A stretch of DNA of 64,000 nt, taken from contig CM022297.1 of NCBI GenBank assembly GCA_011799875.1, forward strand, positions 441,923,292-441,987,291, written 5' to 3'. Below are positions 19,577 through 30,814 of the stretch, piece after piece. The notes under the pieces are model-generated. The model saw only the letters and a program-made list of their open reading frames with translations. It was not told the DNA's origin and made no database searches. Within the stretch, counting starts at the first letter, position 1. Each line of letters begins with the position of its first letter. Made by a program: the position numbers and the translations under genes. The DNA is from Thinopyrum elongatum. Its lineage: Eukaryota; Streptophyta; Magnoliopsida; Poales; Poaceae.

Positions 19577-22437
19577 GCATAACTAGGTCGGTTCCGCCGG
19601 CGGCCAAGGATAAGACCGGCGAACCGCCGTTCTGTAGCCAAGGGGCGCGTGGCGGCGACGGGTGCTAGCGGACTGGCTCGTGGATGAGATCGTCCTGCTC
19701 CTGGGGCAGCTGGCGCGCTGGAGTGGCTCGGGCGGCGTCGTCCATGGCAGGAGCAGACGCGGCCGCAGGCGTGCCGCCAAGGAGCTTGCTGCGGCGGCGC
19801 TGTAGGGAGCCAGGGAGTGGTCGAGTGATGGCGTGGCACGGCGGCCCTAGCGGATCAGATTGAGCTCGGGAAAGGGGTCAACCTGGGACGCGGCAGCTCG
19901 GGCGCACGCACGTGCAAAACGCGCGTTCTGCTCGCGCCCTGGACACGCACGCCATGTGCTCGGCAAAATGCCAAAGCATGCTAGGGGGCTTGGATGAAGC
20001 TACAAATTAACAGGATAGTTAGGGTGAATGCAATAGGACTAATGGACATGGTTGTTGTGCCACGGGATCAAGTTCACAAAGTAATCACAAAACTATGCCA
20101 AATCTGGCCAGACACACAAGGTGTTCGACAGAATGCCATGGGCATCTAGGCATCTCCTCTGGTGGCCAAAATCTCCAGATCAGAGTCTCTTTAGATGGTA
20201 AAGAGGGTGGTAAGGTTAGTTTGACAAAAACAGAAACTAGTTAGTGCAAGCTTTTGAGAAAACCAGATCTGGACAGAAAATATATGCCATTATTGCATGG
20301 ACCAAAAATATACCAATGGGTCCAATCTCCTGGACTTAAGGGTTTGGTAGGGTGTACTTTAAGCAGGAAAAATACCAAGGCAACAGGAGCAAGATAAAAT
20401 ATGGTTGTAGTACAAAACACCAAACTTGACCAGAATGAAGATGAGGATGGTTTGCTCAAATCTTCCAAAGAACACCAATGGGTTCTTGCATAGAAATGAA
20501 TTATATACTTCCACTAACATCTCCAATTTTTTTATGGAAGTTTTAAAGAAATATATAAATAGGTTGTAGTGCAAATGGGACTCTAACACTTATGAGTAAC
20601 CATTTTAAAAGAAATAAAACTTAGGAAAATAATTATAGAAATAATTCCACTGATAAGAGAAATGTTTTTGAGAAGGTATACAAGTCCAACAATATTTTTG
20701 AAAAGTTTCCATTTGGAGGGGAAAACTCCACAATTCAGAGGAAAAGAGTGATTTTGAAATCAAAAGATAACCCAGGAAATAAAAACTTAATTTCCTGGCA
20801 AAATTTTAATTAATAAATCATTGTTAAATTTTTGGGGTGTTACAATGATGATAAATGGCGCATCATGGAAGTGCTTTCGTCAAGGGTAACCGACACGTGG
20901 CATCCACCGTAATGGGTGATGTCGCTTGAACTACGTTGGTATTTCCCCAAAGAGGAAGGGATGATGCAGCACAGCTACGGTAGGTATTTCCCTCAGTTAT
21001 GAAACCAAGGTATCAATCCAGTAAGAGAACCAAGCAACACTATGTTAATGGTACCTGCACACAAAGAACAAATACTTGCAACCCAACGCGTATGAGGGGT
21101 TGCCAATCCCTATATGGGTAACGGTGCCAGAAATTCTCAAGTTGATGGGATAAAATTTGTGTACATTGGATAAATAGATCTTGATAAAACGTGAAATAAA
21201 ATAAATAATAAAAAGTGCAGCAAGGTATTTTTGGGTTTTTGGAATAATAGATCTGAAAACAAAAGCAAATAAAAATAAATCTCATAGCAAATATGATAAA
21301 CAATAGACCCGGGGGCCGTAGATTTCACTAGTGGCTTCTCTCAAGAAAATAACACATGGTGGGTAAACAAATTACTGTTGGGCAATTGATAGAAGATCAA
21401 ATAATTATGACGATATCCAAGGCAATGATCAATATATAGGCATCACGTCTAAGATTAGTACACCGACTCCTGCCTGCATCTACTACTATTACTCAACACA
21501 TCGACCGCTATCCAGCATGCATCTAGTGTATTAAGTTCATGGAGAAACGGAGTAATGCAATAAGAACGATGACATGATGTAGACGAGATCTATTCATGTA
21601 GGAATAGGCCCCATCTTGTTATCCTTAATAGCAACGATACATGCGTGTCTTACTGCCCCTTCTGTCACTGGGAAAGAACACCGCAAGATCGAACCCATCA
21701 CAAAGCACCTCTTCCCATGGCAAAAAATCGATCTAGTTGGCCTAACTAAACCAGAGATTCGAAGAAGAAATACGAGGCTATAAATAATCATGCATATAAG
21801 AGATCAAAAGAAGACTCAAATAATATTCATGGATATAGATCTGATCATAAACTCAAAGTTCATCGGATCCCAACAAACACACCACAAAAAAGAGTTACAT
21901 CAAATAGATCTCCAAGAGACCATTGTATTGAGAATCAAAATAGAGAGAGGAAGCCATCTAGCTACTGCCTATGGACCCGTAGGTCTATGATGAACTACTG
22001 ATGTCTACTACGCAACCATCTTCTTGTAGACGTTGTTGGGCCTCCAAGTGCAGAGGTTTGTAGGACAGTAGCAAATTTCCCTCAAGTGGATGACCTAAGG
22101 TTTATCAATCCATGGGAGGCGTAGGATGAAGATGGTCTCTCTCAAACAACCCTGCAACCAAATAACAAAGAGTCTCTTGTGTCCCCAACACACCCAATAC
22201 AATGGTAAATTGTATAGGTGCACTAGTTCGGCGAAGAGATGGTGATACAAGTGCAATATGGATGGTAGATATAGGTTTTTGTAATCTGAAAATATAAAAA
22301 CAGCAAGGTAACTAGTAACAAAAGTGAGCGAAAACGGTATTGCAATGCTTCGAAACAAGGCCTAGGGTTCATACTTTCACTAGTGCAAGTTCTCTCAACA
22401 ATGATAACATAATTAGATCATATAACAATCCCTCAAC

Positions 22438-23593
22438 ATTATTATTTGACATTGCATATTAAATGCCTATGCATATTTAATACTCCTATCCTCAAATAGA
22501 ATCATTAAACAAGCAACCATATGCAAACATAACATCAATCTGTCAAAACAGGACAGCCTGTAAAGAGTGCAATTTTACTCATACTTCCCTAACTCCAAAA
22601 ATTCTGAAATTTACCACACTGTAGAAAATTTGTTGTTACTCATTGTGTAAACATTTCAAGATTTTACCATGTTCTGACTTTCGAGAAGAATTCAGACAAC
22701 AATAGAAAACTTTCTGTTTTCAAAACAGCAACATATAGACATGCAAAATAAGCATGGTAAAGGCTATACTTGACCTTTTTAGTGAAATAAAAGATGTAAA
22801 ACATTACTCTAAATAACAGCAAGCAAATCCTAATAAAATAAAATGACGCTCCAAGCAAAACTCATATCATGTGACGAATAAAAATATAGCTCCAAGTGAG
22901 GTTACCGATAATGTTGAAGACGAAAGAGAGGATGCCTTCCGGGGCATCCCCAAGTTTAGAGTCTTGTCACTCCTTATTCTCCTCATATTGACATCTCACC
23001 CAAAACTTGAAAACTTCAATCACACAAAACTTAACGGAACTTCATGAGATGGGTTAGTATGATAAAACAAATCATTCACTTTGGTACTGTCATGACAAGA
23101 TTCAAAATTTTTATCACATGATACCTACTGTACCCTATCATTTCTACAATTTATATTGAACAATATAAGCCATAGAAACTAAGAAACAAGCAAACTATGC
23201 ATGGAAAACAGAATCTGTCAAATACAGAACAGTACGTAAAGATCTGAATTACGGTCATACTTCAGTAACTCCAAATATTATAAAACAATTAGGAAAACGT
23301 AGATAATTTGTATAACAATCAACTGTAAAAAATTCAGAGTTTTTCCATGTTCCAGTAAAATATAGGAATTTCTGTACTGGACATAAAAGCTTCTGTTTTT
23401 GCACAGAATCAAGTCAACTATCAACCACACTATCCCAAAGGCTTTACTTGGCACTTTATTCAAACAAAAGCTATAAAACATGATTAATACAGTAGCATAA
23501 TCATGTGAACACACAAAAACAGTAGGGTTAAATATTGGGTTGTCTCCCAACAAGTGCTTTTCTTTAATGCCTTTTAAGCTAGGCAGGATGATT
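22438..23593. other. Non-coding internal part of G1 with duplicated blocks
   Basis: The block AATCTGTCAAA...ACAG...GTAAAGA occurs at about 22537 and again at 23210, about 670 bp apart. Each is followed by a similar stretch (CATACTTC..TAACTCCAAA). The same block is found in G2 (28978) and G3 (49608). A polypurine-like copy GGGGCATCCCCAAG lies at about 22941-22954. No coding frame is credible here. Confidence 0.6.
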
Positions 23594-24574
23594 TCAATGA
23601 TGCTCACATAAGAGTAATAATTGAAACACAAAAAGAGCATCATGAAGCATATTACTAGCACATTTAAGTATAACCCACTTCCTATGCATAGGGATTTTGT
23701 GAGCAAACAACTTATGGGAACAAGAATCAACTAGCATAAGAAGGTAAAACAAGCAAAACTTCAAAACTTTCAACACATAGAGAGGAAACTTGATATTATT
23801 GCAATTCCTACAAGCATATATTCCTCCCTTATAATAATTTTCAGCAGCATCATGAATGAATTCAACAATATAACCATCACATAGAGCATTCTTTTCATAA
23901 TCCACAAGCATGCAAATTTTACTACTCTCCACATAAGCAAATTTATTCTCATGAATAGTAGTGGGAGCAAACTCAACAAAATAACTATCATATGAGGCAT
24001 AATCCAATTGAAAATTAAAATTATGATGACAAGTTTCATGGTTATCATTATTCTTTATAGAATACATGTCATCACAATAATCATCATAGATAGCAACATT
24101 GTTCTCATAATCAATTGGAACCTCTTCCGAAATAGTGGATTCATCACTAAATAAAGTCATGACCTCTCCAAATCCACTTTTATCAATATTGTGAAAAGAT
24201 TCAACACCCTCCAAAATAGTGGGATCATTAGTACCTAGAGTTGACACTCTTCCAAACCCACTTTCATTAATATAATCATCATAAATAGGAGGCATGCTAT
24301 CATCATAATAAATATTCTCATCAAAACTTGGGGGACTAAAAATATCATCTTCATCAAACATAGCATCCCCAAGCTTGTAGCTTTGCATATCATTAGCATC
24401 ATGGATATTCAAGGAATTCATACTAACAACATTGCAATCATGCTCATCATTAAAAAATTTAGTGCCAAACATTTTATAGACTTCTTCTTCTAACACTTGA
24501 GCACAATTTTCCTTTCCATCATTTTCACGAAAGACATTAAAAAGATGAAGCATATGAGGCAACCTCAATTCCAT
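23594..24574 (-). CDS. Uncharacterised Gypsy ORF with SGFGEV repeats (326 codons), G1
   Basis: Open frame from ATG at 24574 shortly after the primer site of G1, where gag is expected. The protein is acidic and rich in Asp, Asn, Tyr and Ser. Two tandem copies of a motif are visible: SGFGRVSTLGTNDPTILEGV and SGFGEVMTLFSDESTISEEV (about residues 108-165). Toward the C-terminus comes YACRNCNNIKFPLYVLKVLK and the HKIPMHRKWVILKC motif shared with the ORF at 15382-16641. No zinc knuckle, protease or RT motif is seen. The related ORF of G2 (29656-30282) has the same order of motifs. Role unknown; it may be a gag-like relic or a non-coding-element ORF kept in these families. Confidence 0.55.
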   Translation of the reverse strand: MELRLPHMLHLFNVFRENDGKENCAQVLEEEVYKMFGTKFFNDEHDCNVVSMNSLNIHDANDMQSYKLGDAMFDEDDIFSPPSFDENIYYDDSMPPIYDDYINESGFGRVSTLGTNDPTILEGVESFHNIDKSGFGEVMTLFSDESTISEEVPIDYENNVAIYDDYCDDMYSIKNNDNHETCHHNFNFQLDYASYDSYFVEFAPTTIHENKFAYVESSKICMLVDYEKNALCDGYIVEFIHDAAENYYKGGIYACRNCNNIKFPLYVLKVLKFCLFYLLMLVDSCSHKLFAHKIPMHRKWVILKCASNMLHDALFVFQLLLLCEHH

Positions 24575-24672
24575 TTTTTTGTAGTTTTCTTTTATAAACT
24601 AAACTAGTGATAAAACAAGAAACTAAAAGATTCAATTGCAAGATCTAAATATATACCTTCAAGCACTAACCT

Positions 24673-24689
24673 CCTCGGCAACGGCGCCA
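24673..24689 (-). promoter_or_regulatory. Primer-binding site (tRNA-Asp) of G1
   Basis: CCTCGGCAACGGCGCCA on the plus strand equals the 3' end of plant tRNA-Asp except for one base near its 5' side. It lies 10 bases from the 5' LTR (24700). Its position fixes the orientation of G1 as minus. Confidence 0.85.
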
Positions 24690-24699
24690 GAAAAGAGCT

Positions 24700-26371
24700 T
24701 GATGTCTACTACGCAACCTTCTTCTTGTAGACGTTGTTGGGCCTCCAAGTGCAGAGGTTTGTAGGACAGTAGCAAATTTCCCTCAAGTGGATGACCTAAG
24801 GTTTATCAATCCGTGGGAGGCGTAGGATGAAGATAGTCTCTCTCAAACAACCCTGCAACCAAATAACAAAGAGTCTCTTGTGTCCCCAACACACCCAATA
24901 CAATGGTAAATTGTATAGGTGCACTAGTTCGGCGAAGAGATGGTGATACAAGTGAATATGAATGGTAGATATAGGTTTTTGTAATCTGAAAATATAAAAA
25001 CAGCAAGGTAACTAGTAACAAAAGTGAGTGAAAACGGTATTGCAATGCTTCGAAACAAGGCCTAGGGTTCATACTTTCACTAGTGCAAGTTCTCTCAACA
25101 ATGATAACATAATTAGATCATATAACAGTCCCTCAACGTGCAACAAAGAGTCACTCCAAAGTCACTAATAGCGGAGAACAAACGAAGAGATTATTGTAGG
25201 GTACAAAACCACCTCAAAGTTATTCTTTCTAATCGATCTATTGCGCTATTCCTATAATTGTCACAAACAGCCCTAGAGTTCGTACTAAAGTAACACCTTA
25301 AGACACACATCAACCCAAACCCTAATGTCACCTAGATACTCCAATGTCACCACAAGTATCCGCGGGTTTGATTATACGATATGCATCACACAATCTCAGA
25401 TTCATCTATTCAAACCAACACAAAGAACTTCAAAGAGTGACCCAAAGTTTCTACCGGTGAGTCAAGACGAAAACGTGTGCCAACCCCTATGCATAAGTTC
25501 ACAAGATCACAGAACTCACAAGTTGATCACCAAAACATACATCAAGTGGATCACGTGAATATCCCATTGTCACCACAGATAAACACATGCAAGACATACA
25601 TCAAGTGTTCTCAAATCCTTAAAGACTCAATCCGATAAGATAAATTCAAAGGGAAAACTCAATTCATTACAAGAAGGTAGAGGGGGAGAAACATCATAAG
25701 ATCCAACTATAATAGCAAAGCTCGTGGTACATCAAGATCGTGCCAAATCAAGAACACGAGAGAGAGAGAGAGATCAAACACATAGCTACTGGTACATACC
25801 CTCAGCCCAGAGGATGAACTACTCCCTCCTCGTCATGGAGAGCGCCGGGATGATGAAGATGGCCACCGGTGATGATTTCCCCCTCCGGCAGGGTGTCGAA
25901 ACAGGGTCCTGATTGGTTTTTGGTGGCTACAGAGGCTTGCGGCGGCGGAACTCCCGATCTAGGTTTTGTTCTGGGGGTTTCTATATTTATATGAATTTTT
26001 GGCGTCGAGAACAAGTCAGGGGGCCCACGAGGCGACGACAAGGACGGAGGGCACGCCCTAGGGGGGGGGGGCATGCCCTCCACCCTTGTGGTGGCCTCAG
26101 GACTCTTTTGGCCCAACTCTTTTGCTTCGGGGGCTTCTTCTGGTCCATAAAAAATCACCGTAAATGTTCAGCTCATTTGGACTCCGTTTGATATTCCTTT
26201 TCTGTGAAACTCAAAAACAAGGAAAAAGCAGAAACTGGCATTGGGCTCTAGGTTAATAGGTTAGTCCCAAAAATCATATAAAATAGCATATAAATGCATA
26301 TAAAACATCCAAGATAGATAATATAATAGCATGGAACAATCAAAAATTATAGATACGTTGGAGACGTATCA
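24700..26371 (-). repeat. 5' LTR of Gypsy G1
   Basis: 1672 bp, from TGATGTCTACTACG to GAGACGTATCA on the plus strand. The first 440 bases match 21999-22437 almost base for base, apart from single changes (for example CCATCTTC against CCTTCTTC). It has a (GA)n run near 25757-25770 and a GC-rich stretch with a run of Gs at 26051-26060. The minus-strand start TGATACGTCTCCAACGTATC is shared with G2 and G3 LTRs. Confidence 0.85.
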
Positions 26372-26888
26372 ACTACTCACGCATCATCGGAGAGGCACCA
26401 ATGAGGATGATGAACCCCTCCGTGATGGTGTCTAGATTGGATCTCGTGGTTCTGGAACTTGCGGCGGCTGGAATTGTGTTTCGTCGACTCCCCTAGGGTT
26501 TCTAGAATATTTGGGAATTTATAGGGCAAAGAGGCGGTGCCAGAGGTCACCGAGGGGGGCAAAACTCCCCTGGGCGTGCTTGGGCCTCCTAGCACGCCCT
26601 GGTGGGTTGTGCCCACCTCGGGCCTCCCCTATGGTACTTCTTTGGCCCACTGGGTGTCTTCTGGTCCAGAAAAGTCTCCAAAAAGTTTTGCTGCGTTTGG
26701 ACTCCATTTGGTGATATTCTGCAAAGTGAAAAACAAGCAAAAAATAGCAACTGGCACTGGGCACTATGCCAATAGGTTAGTCCCAAAAAATGATATAAAG
26801 TTGCTATAAAATGATTGTAAAACATCCAAGAATGATAATATAACAGCATGGAACAAGAAAAAATTATAGATACGTTGGAGACGTATCA

Positions 26889-29387
26889 GCATCCCCAAGC
26901 TTAATTCCTACTCGTCCTCGAGTAGGTAAATGATAAAAAAAGAATTTTTGATGTGGAATGTTGCCTAACATGTTCATCACATATTCTTTTCTTTTCTAGC
27001 ATGGACATTTGGACTTTTATATGGTTCAAAGCAATAGTCTAGTTTTGACATGAAATTTCAATACTCAAGCATATCAATAAGCAACCATGTCTTTCAAAAT
27101 ATCAACACTAAAGAAAGTTATCCCTAGCCAATCATGCTCAATCATTGATCCATTCATGAAACAAACTCGCATATTAGCTACATCCAATGCTCAAGTACGA
27201 TCATAGTGCCCCTTAGTTGGTGCTTTATAAGAGAAGATGGAGACTCAAATAAAAATAAAAATTGCATAAAGTAAATAGATAGGCCCTTCACAGAGGGAAG
27301 TAGGGATTTGTAGAGGTGCCAGAGCTCAAAGCTTAAATTGAGAGATAATTTTTTTGAGAGGCATACTTTTCCCATCAACGAAAATGACTTAGTAATTCCC
27401 AACACTTTCCATGCTAGATATATCATAGGCATTCCCAAACAGGAAATGAAGTTTATTCCTTTTTCCACCATACTTTCACATTCCACGGCTAGCCGTATCC
27501 ACGGGTACCGTCCATACCAACACTTTCCAAGGAATTTATTATTTGACAGCATAAAGTAAATTTCTTTTTGATTTCGAGACTGGGCATCCCTAATACTACC
27601 GCACTCTCGTGCAATGACAAGTGAATAAACACTCATCTTGAGAATAACACATCTTGCATGGAAAATATTGGCCACCCCCTGCCGCTTCGTGAGCGGTACG
27701 AGCACACAAAAAGGAAATTCATTTTGAAAATTAGAGATGGCACATACAAATTTGCTTAGAACGGCACGGAAATACCACATATAGGTAGGTATGGTGGACT
27801 CATATGGCAAAACCGGGTTTTAAAGATTATGGATGCACAAGTAGTATTTCTACTTACACAAGTGGAGGCTAGCAAAAAGATTGAGAAGCAACCAACCAAG
27901 AAACGAAAAATCACATAAGCGAGCATTAAGCATAACTAACACCGAATAATGCACCACAAGTAGGATATAATTTCATTACATAACTATTGACTTTCGTGCT
28001 TGCATAGGGAATCGCAAACCTTAACACCAATATTCTTACTAAAGCATAATTACTCACCAACATGACTCACATATCACTATCATCATATCTCAAAACTATT
28101 ACAAAGAATCAAGTTTACTTTGTCCAATGATCTTCATGAAAGTTTTTATTATATCCCTCTTGAATATCTATCACTTTGGGACTAGTTTCATCTATTGCAA
28201 TTGCTTTTGACAAGCTCAAACAAATTTAAGTGAAGAACATGAGCATAAATTGTTTTCGTCCCTCAAAATAATATAAGTGAAGCATGAGAGAATTTCTTCA
28301 AAAATTTACCAACTCTAAAATTAATCTAAGTGAAGCATGAGAGCATTTCTTCAAAAATATTAAAGGACACCATGCTCAAAAAGATATAAGTGAAGCACTA
28401 TAGCAATTCCATAGCTCAAAAATATTTAAGTCAAGGATATAGAGCAATTCTAACAAATCATAGCATAATTTTGGCTCTCTCGAATAGGTGTGTCCAGCAA
28501 GTATACTTGTCACAAACTAAAAAGCAAAACAAGCAAAGACTCATATAATACAAGACGCTCCAAGCGAAACTCATGATATGTGACGAATAAAAATATAGCT
28601 CCAAGTAAAATACTGAGGGTCGTTAGAAGAAAGAGGGGATGCCTTCCGGGGCATCCCCAAGCTTAGTTGCTTGGTTCTCATTGAATATTAACTTGGGGTG
28701 CCATGGGGCATCCCCAAGCTTAGGCTCTTTTCACTCCTTATTCCTTCATCCATCGTGATCTCACCCAAAACTTGAAAACTTCAATCACACAGAACTTAAC
28801 AAAACCTTTGTGAGATCCGTTAGTATAAGAAAACCAATATTTACTTTAAGTACCATTGAAAACCCATTAAAATTTTGTTATTGCATTATATATACTATAT
28901 TCTAACTTTGCCATGGCTTATACCCCCCGATACAATCTATAGATTCATCAAAATAAGCACACAATGCAAAGAAAACAGAATCTGTCAAAAACAGAACAGT
29001 TTGTAAATATGTGAATTGTTCCCATACTTATGTAACTACAAAATATCTGAAACATTAGTAAAAGAGAGGCAATTTGTATATCAATCTTGTGTAAAAAAAT
29101 TCAGAATTTTTTGTCTCTTCTGTGAATTTACAAAATTCTGCTACTGGATGCAAAAGTTTCTGTTTTTCAACAGGATCAAACCAACTATCACCAAAGCTAT
29201 CCCAAAGGCTTTACTTGGTACAAATAATAATTAAAACATAAAAAACATAATCATAACAGAGGCATAATTGTGCAAACACTCAGGAATAGAAAGAAAAAGG
29301 AAAAAATAAATTTTATTCATTGGGTAGCCTCCCAACAAGCGCTATCGTTTTATGCCCCTAGCCAGGCATTGATAATTTTGATGATGC
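26889..29387. other. Non-coding 3' internal part of Gypsy G2
   Basis: It begins with the polypurine tract (26889-26900). The minus frame 27810-27178 is open for 210 codons (MPYESTIPTYMWYFRAVLSK) and has a collinear counterpart in G3 (48471-47878). It has many Leu, Tyr, Cys and Ser residues and no known domain, so it may be conserved DNA rather than protein. Two extra copies of the polypurine-like GCATCCCCAAGC lie at 28651-28662 and 28708-28719. AAGTGAAGCA..AGAG units repeat at about 28270-28440. Confidence 0.5.
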
Positions 29388-30282
29388 TCACATGAAAGAC
29401 AAGAATTGAAACACAAAGGGAGCATCATAATATATGTGACGAACAAATTTAATTCTAACATACTTCTGACGCATAGGGATTTTATAAGCAAACAAATTAT
29501 CAAGGCAAGAAATATATAGCATATGCACGGAAGAAGAAACAAACAATAGCAATCTCAACATAACGAGAGGTAAATTAGTAACATAAAAATTTCTAAAACC
29601 ATAGTTTTCTCTCTCATAATAATTACATGTAGGATCAAATTCAACAATATAGCTATCATATAAAAATTTTCTCTTCATGATCCACATGCATAAAAGTTTT
29701 ATAATCTTCCAAGATAGTGGGATTAACATCTACTAAAGTCATGACCTCTCCAAACCCACTTACATCAAAAATTTCATAAGATTGAACACTCTCCAAATAT
29801 GTGGGATTATTTTTACCTAAAGTTGACGCTCTTCCAAACCCACTTTCAATATTATTGCAAACATTATTATCAATATCATATTCTTCATGAGGCTTAAATA
29901 AATTTTCAAGATCATAAGAAGAATCACCCCAATCTTGATCATTGCAATAAGTAGCGGACATAGCAAAATTAGCATCCCCAAGCTTGGAGTTTTGCATATT
30001 ATTAGCACAATAGACATTAATAGAATTTATAGTAAAATCATTGCAATCATGCTTTTCATTCAAGGAACTATCATGAATCACTTCATAAATTTCTTCATCA
30101 CAATTTTCAGATTCACGAATATCAAGCAAAACTTCATAAAGATAATCTAGTGCACTCAACTCACTACCAATTGGTTCATCATGATGGGATATTTTAAAAA
30201 TATTAACATGTGGATGGGGATCCATATCAATAGTTTTTAGCAAGTGAAGATGCAAGCATATAGAAGGCACATGGCAACACAA
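29388..30282 (-). pseudogene. SGFGEV-repeat ORF of G2, frameshifted
   Basis: Frame 30282-29656 (208 codons) continues in another frame 29729-29388. The shift lies near 29660-29700, where the sequence reads GATCCACATGC. It holds ESGFGRASTLGKNNPTYLES and VSGFGEVMTLVDVNPTILED, two tandem copies of the motif seen in G1. In the second frame YKIPMRQKYVRIKF matches the C-terminal motif of the 419-codon ORF. Acidic, no known domain. The probable start is ATGGATCC at about 30225, 223 bp after the second primer site. Confidence 0.5.
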
Positions 30283-30447
30283 GCAAACAAAAGATCAAAC
30301 AAGAAAAAGGAAAACGAAAACAAGGCGAAGAAAAAGGATTTTTTTTGTGAAGTGGGGGAGATGAAAACGAGAGGCAAATGGCAAATAATGTAAATTGCAA
30401 GGAGATGAGATTTGTGATTAGGAACTTGATAGATGTTGATGATGTCT

Positions 30448-30803
30448 CCTCGGCAACGGCGCCAGAAATTCCTTTTGATTGCTTGTATCCATTCACAAGA
30501 TTCCGCACTAGTGGCGGGAGGAGAAATCGGAGTGCTAATAAAATCATTGTTGTTGGTATTGGAAAAATCACACAACTTGGTGTTTTCTTGAGTCATCGTG
30601 ACTACGCAAACAAGATTGCACACAAAAACAGATCTGACGAGAAAACGGCGAATGAAAAAGAGGGCGAATAAAACGGCAATTTTTTGTGAAGTGGGGGAGA
30701 TGAAAATGAGAGGCAAAAGGCAAATAATGTAAATTGCAAGGAGATGAGATTTGTGATTAGGAACCTGATAGATGTTGATGATGTCTCCCCGGCAACGACG
30801 CCA
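30448..30803 (-). promoter_or_regulatory. Two tandem tRNA-Asp primer sites with duplicated leader in G2
   Basis: CCTCGGCAACGGCGCCA at 30448-30464 and CCCCGGCAACGACGCCA at 30787-30803 are 339 bp apart. Both are preceded by the same leader (GCAAGGAGATGAGATTTGTG) and followed by GAAATTCCTTTTGAT. Only the second touches an LTR. Between them (30465-30595, minus) lies the first part of a gag frame starting MTQENTKLCDFSNTNNN, as in G3; it breaks off after about 40 codons at the second primer site. So G2 looks like a join of a gag-type and an ORF-type element. Confidence 0.75.
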
Positions 30804-30814
30804 GAAATTCCTTT

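Larger units (their letters stand above)
16859..20844 (-). mobile_element. 3.99-kb TG...CA element, probable very long solo LTR
   Basis: It starts TGTCGGGACCGG and ends GGGTGTTACA; the minus strand reads TGTAACACCCC...GACA, typical for Triticeae Gypsy LTRs. Flanks are ATGAC (16854-16858) and ATGAT (20845-20849), a five-base duplication with one mismatch. No gag or pol motif, primer site or internal LTR border is seen over nearly 4 kb. It is therefore read as a solo LTR of a family with very long LTRs (Sukkula-like LARD elements have LTRs of such size; the name is a guess). It holds a 63-bp tandem array, a TATA box on the minus strand and a GC-rich stretch (19090-19900) whose minus frame (19839-19291) looks like leader, not protein. 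Confidence 0.65.
21999..26371 (-). mobile_element. Gypsy element G1, deleted copy nested in the G2 LTR
   Basis: Perfect five-base duplication ACTAC at 21994-21998 and 26372-26376. The 5' LTR is complete (24700-26371). The 3' LTR is cut to its last 440 bases (21999-22437), after which the sequence jumps into internal DNA. The internal part (22438-24699) keeps the primer site and one ORF. The deletion removed pol, the polypurine tract and the promoter half of the 3' LTR. It shares primer type and U3 start with G2 but has a different U5 end (TGATGTCTACTACGCAACC). It inserted into the G2 LTR, so it is younger than G2. Confidence 0.85.

Noticed and set aside
19291..19839. 182-codon Pro/Arg-rich minus-strand frame
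   Set aside because: GC-rich leader of a long LTR. It overlaps other open frames and resembles no protein.
24673..24689. tRNA-Asp-like sequence as a tRNA gene
   Set aside because: Only the last 17 bases match, in the place of a retroelement primer site. No cloverleaf is present.
27178..27810. 210-codon minus-strand frame in G2 as a protein gene
   Set aside because: It has a collinear match in G3, but the composition is odd (Leu, Cys, Tyr) and the match shows indels, so conserved non-coding DNA is more likely. Kept only as part of the internal region.
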